DNA of 47,129 bases, taken from positions 1 to 47,129 of the forward strand of contig VBWE01000028.1 of assembly GCA_006218065.1 (NCBI GenBank), given 5' to 3'. A model generated the notes under the pieces. The model was not told the origin of the DNA. It did not search any database and worked only from the letters and a program-made list of their open reading frames with translations. The position numbers and the translations under genes were made by a program. The stretch comes from Bacteroidota bacterium (GTDB lineage: Bacteria > Bacteroidota > Bacteroidia > Palsa-965). This document shows, one piece after another, positions 40,323 through 47,129 of this stretch; position 1 is the stretch's first letter; each line of letters begins with the position of its first letter.

Positions 40323-40578
40323 ATTGGTATCTATTCGGTCAGAACAGCGAAATAAAACGCTCAACGCCAAACACACTCCTGATGGCTATCGGGAGAACAA
40401 GGTTCATCGGAGAAATTCCTTGATAATTGATCATTGTGCGTTTGACATTGTGCGTTCCTTGTCCGGAAGAAACACGTACCTTTTCATTCCCGGATTCCGG
40501 TGAAGGCGTAAGATCAGCATTATAAAACATAGGAAGCCCAAAATCCGGACGCTACTTTTACAAGAAAACCAAACGTGC
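40323..40578. other. Gene-free gap with a CATTGTGCGTT direct repeat
   Basis: No credible gene. CATTGTGCGTT occurs twice (40432-40442 and 40446-40456). TTGATAATTGATCATTG overlaps the first copy, and CTATCGGGA also occurs in the tig-clpP palindrome. A 63-codon minus-strand frame here is made of repeat-derived sequence and is not believed. Confidence 0.6.
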
Positions 40579-41634
40579 ATGAGAAAAAACTACCTCGCTC
40601 TTATTTTGTTTTCGGGATTATTCAGCCTCAGCCTGGATGCCCAAACCTATTATCCCCTGCTCGACAGCACAGTTAACCGCTGGTCGTATGCTACGCAAAT
40701 GTTAGGCGTGAATTCACCCGATCCTGATCGGACGGTCAACTGCGGACTTCCGATAAATGCCTTCCCGTTTTCGGATCCGAAAGAGTACACGACTACCGAT
40801 ACGATCATCGATTCGCTCACCTATAAAATACTGTTGCATGAAGAGTATCTTTCGCCCTGCCTCCTGGGTTTTATCCGGGAAGACACCGCAGCCCGGCGTG
40901 TTTATTTCCGCTCCTTCCAGGACACTGCCGAATACCTGCTGTATGATTTCAGCCTGCAGCCGGGAAATACCATATACCTGGATTTTCCTTTAAGCAGCGC
41001 CTACCAGCCGGGAACATACCTGCTCGATTCTATCGTGAACGTATCGGTAACGGCAGGCGTTCGCCGGAAATTTTTCTTCAGCTGCAGTTCGTTTCCGTTT
41101 CAATATCCGTTTACCTGGATTGAAAGCGCCGGCGCGCAAACAGCGCTGGTTTATACGGAAACCTACCTGTCTGTCATCGGTACTATTTTTTCTTCCTGCC
41201 CGGGCGGACATCACGAGATGTCGGAATTCCTGGCCTGCTTCAGTCACCTGAACATGGTTTATTTCGATACCTGTGCATTGAATGCGGTCATGCAGAATAT
41301 CAGCAACGGGGGATACGTAACCGACTCCTGCAGTTATTATTATTTCACGGGTTCGGTCAACGACCGTGAAAAAACGGTAACGCTGAGCCTGCAGCCCAAC
41401 CCGGCGTCGGATGAAGTTTTGCTCGAACTCGAACTGCAGGTTTCTTCGGAAATCACGATCTGCATTTTTGATGCGGCCGGGCGGCGGGTGGGGGAACCGG
41501 TTTCGCTCGGTAAAATTCCCGCAGGAAAAACACGCAAAAAAATCGAAACGGGTTCGTTTACCCCGGGTATTTATTTCATCTCATGCCGTTCCGAAAACGC
41601 AACCACGTACAGCAAACTTGTTATTCAGCATTAA
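40579..41634 (+). CDS. T9SS cargo protein with type A sorting domain
   Basis: A 351-residue exported protein (signal peptide MRKNYLALILFSGLFSLSLDAQ). The body is Tyr/Ser/Cys rich, with several Cys residues likely in disulfides (NCGLPINAF, FFSCSSFPFQYPF, FSSCPGGHHEMSEFLACF, FDTCALNAV). The C-terminal ~80 residues form a T9SS type A sorting domain (LSLQPNPASDEVLL, ICIFDAAGRRVGEP, FTPGIYFISCRSENATTYSKLVIQ). No enzyme motif is recognised. It is a single-gene unit between two terminators and is predicted to be surface-exposed. Confidence 0.85.
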   Translation: MRKNYLALILFSGLFSLSLDAQTYYPLLDSTVNRWSYATQMLGVNSPDPDRTVNCGLPINAFPFSDPKEYTTTDTIIDSLTYKILLHEEYLSPCLLGFIREDTAARRVYFRSFQDTAEYLLYDFSLQPGNTIYLDFPLSSAYQPGTYLLDSIVNVSVTAGVRRKFFFSCSSFPFQYPFTWIESAGAQTALVYTETYLSVIGTIFSSCPGGHHEMSEFLACFSHLNMVYFDTCALNAVMQNISNGGYVTDSCSYYYFTGSVNDREKTVTLSLQPNPASDEVLLELELQVSSEITICIFDAAGRRVGEPVSLGKIPAGKTRKKIETGSFTPGIYFISCRSENATTYSKLVIQH

Positions 41635-41668
41635 ACCCCTGTAAGTATATTCTGAAACGATATAGATT

Positions 41669-41697
41669 CCTCTTCCTTATAAACAAGGAAGGGGTTT
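41669..41697 (+). terminator. Intrinsic terminator after the 40579-41634 gene
   Basis: Stem CCTCTTCCTT (41669-41678) / AAGGAAGGGG (41685-41694; one G-U pair), followed by a T-rich run. Confidence 0.85.
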
Positions 41698-41764
41698 TTA
41701 TTTTTATTGCCGGATAATCAATTATTTGAGAATCCGTTGATAACTTTTTCATGGTTAAAACACA

Positions 41765-41792
41765 TTGTCGCAACATTCATGGTTTATCTTTC
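41765..41792 (+). promoter_or_regulatory. Candidate promoter of the tail-collar gene cluster
   Basis: TTG (41765-41767), a 17-nt spacer and TATCTTTC (41785-41792) resemble the -33/-7 consensus with one mismatch in each. The start codon is 48 nt downstream. Confidence 0.5.
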
Positions 41793-41840
41793 CCGTTCAA
41801 AACCTTATTGAACAACTAACCAAATAACATCCAAACCTTT

Positions 41841-42419
41841 ATGTCAACAGAACCATTTATCGGGGAAGTGAAGCTGCTCGGCTTTCAGTTCCCTCCACGT
41901 GGTTATTCCCTCTGCCAGGGTCAGACGATGTCCATTGCCGAATACACGGCCTTGTTCTCTTTGATTGGTACTACCTATGGCGGAAACGGAACGACTACTT
42001 TCAATCTGCCTGATCTGCAGGGACGTGTTCCCATCGGCCAGGGAGCAGGCCTTGGATTACCCGATTACTCACTGGGTGAATCCGCCGGTTCACCAAACGT
42101 TACCCTGCTGACTTCAAATTTACCGGCACACATCCATACGGTAAACTCAATGAAGGTGACCCTGAAAGTGAACAATACAATCGCTGACAGTGGTACAGCC
42201 CTGAGTGGTTATCCCGGAACTTCCGGCACCAACGTATGGGCTGAATCTGCAACAGCAGGCGCTTTCATAACAGCAGGCGCTTTCATGGCAGCCGACGAAG
42301 CGGTCGTTTCCGGTTCTACCGATATTACCGGCTCAAACATGCCCGTAGGAATCGAGAACCCTTACCTCGTGATGAACTATTCCATCGCTATCGAAGGGAT
42401 TTTCCCGAGCCGCAACTAA
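41841..42419 (+). CDS. Phage tail-collar-domain protein (MdpB-like), copy 1
   Basis: A 192-residue protein with the tail-collar/microcystin-dependent-protein pattern: EPFIGEVKLLGFQFPPRGYSLCQGQTMSI, TALFSLIGTTYGGNGTTTFNLPDLQGRVPIGQGAG, LLTSNLPAHIHTV, and the ending NPYLVMNYSIAIEGIFPSRN. Such proteins resemble phage tail fibre tips but are common as chromosomal tandem genes in Bacteroidota, without other phage genes. No signal peptide is present. A short duplicated segment (TAGAF twice at about residues 137-148) is seen. It lies 50 bp before a second copy. The physiological role is not established. Confidence 0.92.
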   Translation: MSTEPFIGEVKLLGFQFPPRGYSLCQGQTMSIAEYTALFSLIGTTYGGNGTTTFNLPDLQGRVPIGQGAGLGLPDYSLGESAGSPNVTLLTSNLPAHIHTVNSMKVTLKVNNTIADSGTALSGYPGTSGTNVWAESATAGAFITAGAFMAADEAVVSGSTDITGSNMPVGIENPYLVMNYSIAIEGIFPSRN

Positions 42420-42469
42420 ACTAATCAACCAATTTTTCTATTAACACAACTCATTAAAAACACGATATC

Positions 42470-42944
42470 ATGTCAACAGAACCATTTATCGGCGAAGTAA
42501 AACTTCTCGCTTTCCAGTTTGCACCCAAGAGCTATATGCAGTGCAACGGGCAGATTCTTGCCATCGCATCAAACACCGCACTTTTCTCCCTGCTCGGAAC
42601 CACGTACGGCGGAAACGGCAGCACTACATTCGCTCTTCCCGACCTGCGCGGCCGTATGCCGATCGGGCAAGGAACCGGACCGGGACTTCCTTCTCATTCC
42701 ATGGGTGAAGCATCCGGTACGACCAGCATAAACCTGCTCACTTCCAATATGCCGGCCCACGTGCACACGGTGAACAACGTACGTGTAGCACTGAAAGTGA
42801 ACAGTGCAATCGCTGACAGCGGTACGGCCGCGGATGGCTATCCCGGAACTTCCGGCACCAACGTATGGGCTGAATCTGCAACAGCAGGCGCTTTCATTGA
42901 ATTATTCTATCGCGATCTACGGTATCTTCCCGAGCCGTAACTAA
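42470..42944 (+). pseudogene. Tail-collar-domain gene, copy 2, with internal deletion and frameshift
   Basis: The first ~143 residues parallel copy 1 (EPFIGEVKLLAFQFAPKSYMQCNGQ, FSLLGTTYGGNGSTTFALPDLRGRMPIGQGTG, LLTSNMPAHVHTV, NVWAESATAGAFI). After GAFI the sequence jumps to DNA coding for NYSIAIYGIFPSRN, the C-terminus of the family, but in another frame, from 42900 to the TAA at 42942-42944. About 35 residues present in copy 1 are missing. As it stands the frame ends ELFYRDLRYLPEP at 42940. Either a genuine deletion, or an assembly error at a segment nearly identical between the two copies. The lost part includes the sheet-forming C-terminal region. Confidence 0.8.
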
Positions 42945-42960
42945 TTTTAATTGTTCAGAA

Positions 42961-42994
42961 AGGAAACACGATCTTCGTCGTGTTTCCTTTTTTT
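42961..42994 (+). terminator. Intrinsic terminator before the binding-fold gene
   Basis: Perfect 11-bp stem AGGAAACACGA (42961-42971) / TCGTGTTTCCT (42978-42988) with loop TCTTCG and a T run to 42994. The next start codon is at 43009, so there is no space for a new promoter in between. Confidence 0.92.
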
Positions 42995-43008
42995 ATTATT
43001 AACCGCTT

Positions 43009-44160
43009 ATGCAGAAAATCGGCATCCTGTTACCACGGTCTTCCTATTACAATTCCATTGGCTTTGATATGTTTGAAGGCCTCCGCGCAGGGCTCGACAA
43101 ATCGGGTCATGGGGATGTAAAAATCGTCACCGAAAACATCGGCTTCGGTGCAGATCGCCAGCAGGTTTATCGTTCCGCCGAGAAACTATTGCTCGAGGAA
43201 AATGCAGGCATTATCCTGGCATATGTCGGTCACCGCACCGCGCAAATGCTGCGCCCGCTTTTTATGTCGGCCAACCGCCTGCTGATCGTGCTTGATGCAG
43301 GCGCCAACCTTCCGCAGGAATGGCCGGTTTCACCAAACATGCTTTATCATTCGCTTCATAATTCACTCGGTGCATATTTGGCCGGCCGCCGCGCATTTCA
43401 TGACGGGTTTGTAAAAGGGGGAATGGTCAGCAATTATTATGATGGCGGGTACCTGCATATCGTGGGCATCACCAACGGATTTGCAGATTCCGGCGGGGCA
43501 ATCTGTTTCAATCATGCAACCGGTCATACACCCGGCGAGTTCAAACTCGATCCGCTTGCCGATCATCTGAAACAATACCCGGATGCCTGCCTGCTTCCTG
43601 TTTTCAGCGGTGATTTTAACGAGTGGTTTTTCCGCGACATGAAAGCGCTGTTCCCGGAAAAATTACCGCCGATGTATGTGCCGCCTTTCGCTTTTGAAGA
43701 AATGATGCTGTCGAATGCAGTTTACCCGGGCGATACCGTTCGTGGAATTGCAGCCTGGTCGAAAGACCTGGAGAATGCAGCAAACAAAACGTTCACCGCT
43801 GCAATAACCGAAGCCGGCCGGGAAGCAAACCTCTTCTCGCTGCTCGGATGGGAAGGCGCCTTTCTTGCCGTCGAAGCTTTGGCAAAAATGAAAGAGCATA
43901 AAAACAACGCGCGATCGGCCGGCGATCAGTTAAAGGCATTCCGTTTTCAATCGCCCCGCGGAGAAATTTATTTCGCATCCGAAACCAATACCACCTTGTC
44001 GCCGATGTATGAAGCGCACCTGGAAGATGACGGCACCGGTCATTGCCGGTTAAAAATTACGGGTGATGCAAAGGAAGTTGCAGAAGCCTATTCGGCAATG
44101 ACGGCGGCTTCGCTGGACAATGCGATTTCCGGGTGGTTTAACAGCTATACCTGCAACTGA
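43009..44160 (+). CDS. Periplasmic-binding-protein-fold protein without signal peptide
   Basis: A 383-residue protein resembling type I periplasmic binding proteins (branched-chain amino-acid receptor class): IGILLPRSSYYNSIGFDMFEGLRAGL at the start, an alternating strand/helix pattern (KIVTENIGFGADRQQVYRSAEKLLLEENAGIILAYVGHRTA), then ANRLLIVLDAGANLP and the second lobe VKGGMVSNYYDGGYLHIVGITNGF. The Gly-rich N-terminal strand is typical, but there is no signal peptide or lipobox, which is unusual. Its last base is shared with the ATG of the next gene (TGATG), so it is translationally coupled to the formyltransferase. It may bind a small ligand in the cytoplasm for that enzyme; that is inference. 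Confidence 0.75.
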   Translation: MQKIGILLPRSSYYNSIGFDMFEGLRAGLDKSGHGDVKIVTENIGFGADRQQVYRSAEKLLLEENAGIILAYVGHRTAQMLRPLFMSANRLLIVLDAGANLPQEWPVSPNMLYHSLHNSLGAYLAGRRAFHDGFVKGGMVSNYYDGGYLHIVGITNGFADSGGAICFNHATGHTPGEFKLDPLADHLKQYPDACLLPVFSGDFNEWFFRDMKALFPEKLPPMYVPPFAFEEMMLSNAVYPGDTVRGIAAWSKDLENAANKTFTAAITEAGREANLFSLLGWEGAFLAVEALAKMKEHKNNARSAGDQLKAFRFQSPRGEIYFASETNTTLSPMYEAHLEDDGTGHCRLKITGDAKEVAEAYSAMTAASLDNAISGWFNSYTCN

Positions 44161-45101
44161 TGAGTAGTCCGCGCATCGGTTTGCTCTGCGGAGGGCCGTT
44201 TGCTTTTCAAAGCATTACCATCCTCGCGCTGGAAAAATACCTGGCCGGGATCGCCATCGGCTCGAGCGATATGCAAACGGTCGGCCTGCTCTCTTCCGAA
44301 TGCGAAAGACTGGGTATGCCATTCCTGGAAATTGCTTCCAAAAATGAAACCGGCCTGCTTGGGGACTGGATAGAAAAGGTGAACCCGGATTATATATTCT
44401 GCATTTGTTTTCCCTATAAAATCCCTGCGGAACTGCTCCGGAAAAAGCCCGAACGGTTTATCAATTTTCATACCGGGCCGCTGCCGGCGTATCGCGGACC
44501 GATGCCGATTTTTGAGGTCATTCGCAGGGGAGAGAAAAATTCGGCGATCAGCGTTCACCTGATGGAAGAAGGATTTGATACCGGCGCTGTGATCTACGAA
44601 GAAACGGTGCCGCTGGATGTGGGAGAAACGTTCACATCGCTTGCTATTAAACTTTCTGAACGAACTGCCATTACCGTACTCAATATGGCGCAAATGCTCG
44701 AGTTCGGCACCAGCATTCCGCGTACTGACCAGGATCCTTCCGAAGCGAATTTTTATCCTTATCCCACCGAAAAAGAAATTACCATTGACTGGAATTCGAT
44801 GCAGGCAGAAAGCATCATTTCACTCATCAATGCAAGTTACCCCTGGTCGGGGGGAGCCATCACCGGCTTCGACGATGAAACGATCCGCATAACCCAAGTA
44901 AAACCTTTACCCTTTCCATCCACAAGCCCGGCTGAACCAGGAACAGTACTAAGAAAAACAGCGGAACAAGGTTTGGAGATTTCCTGCCTGGGCGGATTAA
45001 GCATCCTGGCCTTGTCGTTCGGGAGCGACCGGGGTAACCTGGGCATGGAATATCTCGAATCAGTTGGACTGGAAACAGGAAAGAGATTTTCATCACTTTG
45101 A
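44160..45101 (+). CDS. Formyltransferase-family protein (methionyl-tRNA formyltransferase-like)
   Basis: A 313-residue protein of the GART/Fmt-like formyltransferase fold. The catalytic triad region is present: Asn102 and His104 in RFINFHTGPLPAYRGPMPIFE, and Asp140 in MEEGFDTGAVIYEE. The C-terminal part (IDWNSMQAESIISLINASYPWSGGAITGFDDETIRITQVK) resembles the Fmt_C domain. The N-terminus (SPRIGLLCGGPFAFQSITILALE) lacks the usual Fmt start, suggesting a sugar-, amine- or peptide-formylating paralogue and not the housekeeping Fmt. It needs N10-formyl-tetrahydrofolate. It overlaps the binding-fold gene by one base and sits after the tail-collar genes. The substrate is unknown. Confidence 0.85.
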   Translation: MSSPRIGLLCGGPFAFQSITILALEKYLAGIAIGSSDMQTVGLLSSECERLGMPFLEIASKNETGLLGDWIEKVNPDYIFCICFPYKIPAELLRKKPERFINFHTGPLPAYRGPMPIFEVIRRGEKNSAISVHLMEEGFDTGAVIYEETVPLDVGETFTSLAIKLSERTAITVLNMAQMLEFGTSIPRTDQDPSEANFYPYPTEKEITIDWNSMQAESIISLINASYPWSGGAITGFDDETIRITQVKPLPFPSTSPAEPGTVLRKTAEQGLEISCLGGLSILALSFGSDRGNLGMEYLESVGLETGKRFSSL

Positions 45102-45313
45102 TTCAACATTCTGGAAACAAATACATTACAATCGGCACAAATGCATAAAATCAACTCTTTTCATGATATTTTCTCCATTTTAAATGCGGATAGCCGTAAT
45201 TCAACCACTATTTACACTTGTTCGTCGAAAAGGTTTTACCGTCGCCTGAAAAAATTTAACTTGCATCGAAATTTTTAAAAAACACTCAACCCAGTCCGAA
45301 TCCTCTTTATCTT
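45102..45313. other. AT-rich gap before the adhesin
   Basis: No gene or terminator hairpin seen. TTTAACTTG near 45257 weakly resembles a -7 box. The composition is markedly AT-rich compared with neighbouring genes, as expected for a promoter region of a long secreted-protein gene. Confidence 0.4.
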
Positions 45314-47129
45314 ATGAGAAAACTGCTTCTTTTTCTGCTTCTGATCGCGCCGTGCTTAATTCCTGCACAAACCCAGTTCTGGAGTGATACATTTGAAGAT
45401 GCCGGGGCTCCGTCATCCGGCACCCGGACACCTTCTGTAACTTTCTATGCGACTAATGAGCGTTATTTCGAGCGGGTCACACCTGCCCAGGTTAATACGA
45501 CCAACGTTTACTCCGGTTATGAAAACCTCAAATTCTGGGGAGGTCAATATTTCCGGGCTGACCAGTCTTACCTTCAGAGGCCTTTTTGCAATCGGCAATT
45601 CTGCAAACTTTGACCATTTCCCGGGATCTTCTCCGATCGATTATATGATTGTGGAATACCGTATCGACGGCGGCCCGTGGACCAGCACCCTGCGTTTTTT
45701 CCCTAATATTGCCAATAACGGTTCAGGTGCGCTTGCACTTGAAACCACAGGCGATTCACTGGCGGCAGGCGAAGGCGCCGCACTCAATGGAACTTTTACA
45801 GAATTTACGGGAACAATTTCCGGCACAGGAACCTTACTTGATCTGCGTTTCAAATGCGAGGCCAACGGAACTTCATTTGAGGAAGTGGCTGGTGATAATT
45901 TCCGGCTCTACCATACGCCGGCCTGCTCCAACCCGGTTATTACCACTCAACCTTCCAATGCCTCAGTCTGCGTCGGAGGCAATACTACATTTACGATTGC
46001 TGCAACCGGGGCTACTTCTTACCAGTGGCAGTTGAATACCGGTTCGGGCTTTAACAACATGGTTAACGGAGCGCCGTATTCGGGTGTAACCACACAAACA
46101 TTAACCATCACCGGGGCTACTGCGGGCATGAACGGTTATCTCTATCGTTGCATTGCAACAAACGGAGCATGTAATACAACTTCCAACCAGGCGACACTCA
46201 CCGTTTCCAATCCGGCGCTTACTCCCAACTCGCAACTGAACGTGGCCTGCTTTGGCGGTTCAAACGGTTCGGCAACTGTATCGCCGGCCAGTGGCGGCAT
46301 TGCACCATACACTTACAACTGGACACCCGGCAACCCGACAGGTGATGGAACAATATCCGTAAGCGGACTTATCGCCGGAACATGGACCTGTACCGCTACC
46401 GACAACATCGGATGTTCCACAACAGCTACCTTTAATATCACGCAACCTACAGCGCTTGTTCTTAATGCTGCTTCGCAAACAAACATTGCCTGCTTCGGCG
46501 GTTCGACCGGTGCTGCTTCCGTGAATGCTGCTACTGGTGGCGCCGGCGGATATACCTACAACTGGACGCCGGGCAACCCGACAGGCGACGGAACGGTTTC
46601 CGTTACAGGACTCACGGCTGGTACATGGACTTGTACGGTTACTGATGCCATGCGTAGCTACACGAACGTTCAACATTACACAAGCTTCTGCACTGGTTGT
46701 CTCTGCTGCTTCGCAAACAAACATTGCCTGCAACGGCGGTGCGACAGGCGCAGCTTCCGTGAACGCGGCAACAGGCGGCGCAGGCGGATATACCTACAAC
46801 TGGACGCCCGGCAACCCGACAGGCGACGGTACAGTTTCTGTCACAGGACTCACGGCTGGTACATGGACTTGTACAGTTACCGATGCAAACTCCTGCGTGG
46901 CTACACAAACATTTAACATCACGCAACCCACAGCAATCTCATTGACTGCTGCTTCGCAAACAAACATTGCCTGCAACGGCGGTGCAACCGGCGCAGCTTC
47001 CGTAAACGCAGCAACAGGCGGCGCAGGCGGATATACCTACAACTGGACGCCCGGCAACCCCACTGGCGATGGAACGGTTTCCGTTACAGGACTCACGGCT
47101 GGTACATGGACTTGTACGGTTACTGATGC
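45314..47129 (+). pseudogene. SprB-repeat surface adhesin, frameshifted, cut by window edge
   Basis: The start of a large secreted adhesin. Signal peptide MRKLLLFLLLIAPCLIPAQ, then FWSDTFEDAGAPSSGTRTPS, typical of an exported beta-rich N-terminal domain. The domain continues in another frame (VNISGLTSLTFRGLFAIGNS, DYMIVEYRIDGGPW, FEEVAGDNFRLYHT) to an Ig-like module (PVITTQPSNASVCVGGNTTF) and SprB-type repeats. The first frame change is at the GGGG at about 45537-45540. The second is at about 46647-46652, where a repeat junction is 5 nt shorter than its sister. After it the frame is open again to 47129. So the gene is either broken or mis-assembled. SprB-repeat proteins act in adhesion and, in gliding species, motility, and are T9SS exported. 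The C-terminus is outside the window. Confidence 0.8.
46238..47129 (+). repeat. Tandem SprB-type repeats of 243 bp
   Basis: Units of 243 bp (81 codons) start near 46238, 46481, 46719 and 46962; the third begins 5 nt early. Each codes for a module with NIACFGGS/NIACNGGA, then YTYNWTPGNPTGDGTVSVTG and AGTWTCTVTDA. The last three units are far more alike than the first, indicating recent amplification. Confidence 0.9.

Noticed and set aside
39192-40376. 394-codon minus-strand frame over pdhB and element C
   Set aside because: An antisense shadow of pdhB that also runs through the palindromic element; it has no recognisable motif and an unlikely composition.
40339-40530. 63-codon minus-strand frame between pdhB and the next T9SS gene
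   Set aside because: It consists largely of repeat-derived DNA (CATTGTGCGTT words), and has no promoter or domain.
41841-42944. Prophage, suggested by the tail-collar genes
   Set aside because: No integrase, capsid, terminase, portal or lysis genes are nearby. Tail-collar proteins of this kind are common as chromosomal genes in Bacteroidota.
46238-47129. CRISPR array, suggested by regular repeats
   Set aside because: The 243-bp units are in-frame coding repeats of an SprB-type adhesin, without short repeats and unique spacers.

Overview
The window reads as a chromosomal segment of a member of the phylum Bacteroidota. The evidence is internal. At least six secreted proteins end in a type IX secretion (T9SS) type A C-terminal sorting domain. 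An SprB-repeat adhesin lies at the right edge. Many genes are preceded by the phylum's -33 TTTG / -7 TAnnTTTG promoter instead of an E. coli type promoter, and strong Shine-Dalgarno sequences are scarce. The closest order cannot be told from the sequence alone. I saw no rRNA, tRNA, CRISPR array, integrase or transposase gene.

Layout. 1-2.1 kb: a minus-strand phenylacetate/acyl-CoA operon (paaG, a TfoX-like protein, the start of a paaH-like dehydrogenase) and a 57-residue membrane protein. 2.4-4.3 kb: a LytS/LytTR two-component pair. 4.3-10.5 kb: secreted and T9SS proteins. 10.5-17.7 kb: envelope proteins (TPR protein, lipoprotein, M61-like peptidase, thioredoxin-fold protein) and a STAS-like protein. 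17.8-22.1 kb: a Cys/His-rich repeat membrane protein, then tig-clpP-clpX. 22.1-27.6 kb: two modules, each a minus-strand T9SS protein divergent from a plus-strand alpha-helical paralogue. 27.6-31.4 kb: folA, a TPR/beta-barrel protein, thyA and a GNAT acetyltransferase. 31.5-32.5 kb: phenylalanine 4-hydroxylase behind what looks like a tyrosine-codon leader-peptide attenuator. 32.6-40.3 kb: an unknown protein, a YD-repeat-like protein, a concentrative nucleoside transporter, a bifunctional-nuclease-family protein, etfB-etfA, an unusual Fpg-like glycosylase and pdhB. 40.6-47.1 kb: a T9SS protein, two tail-collar (MdpB-like) proteins, a periplasmic-binding-fold protein translationally coupled to a formyltransferase, and a frameshifted SprB-type adhesin running off the edge.

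The most interesting signals are these. (1) The phhA leader has a near-consensus promoter, a 25-codon frame with four Tyr codons in five, a perfect 13-bp terminator ending 7 nt before the phhA start codon, and an 8-nt leader segment that can pair with the terminator's 5' arm. The product of PhhA is tyrosine, so this reads as tyrosine-starvation attenuation. (2) A roughly 205-240 bp palindromic element is present in three full copies plus one terminus-only copy. It brackets a small membrane-protein gene and apparently replaces the first ~17 codons of pdhB. (3) A membrane-anchored protein carries repeated HKCDEKCMKDGKC metal-ligand-like units. (4) The tail-collar / binding-fold / formyltransferase cluster. 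(5) A protein that is little more than a signal peptide plus a T9SS sorting domain sits next to a secreted protein with no visible sorting domain. Many gene junctions also hold imperfect palindromes of several unrelated sequence families.

The lesions in the second tail-collar gene and in the adhesin, and the pdhB junction, all lie at repeats, so assembly error must be excluded before a biological reading.
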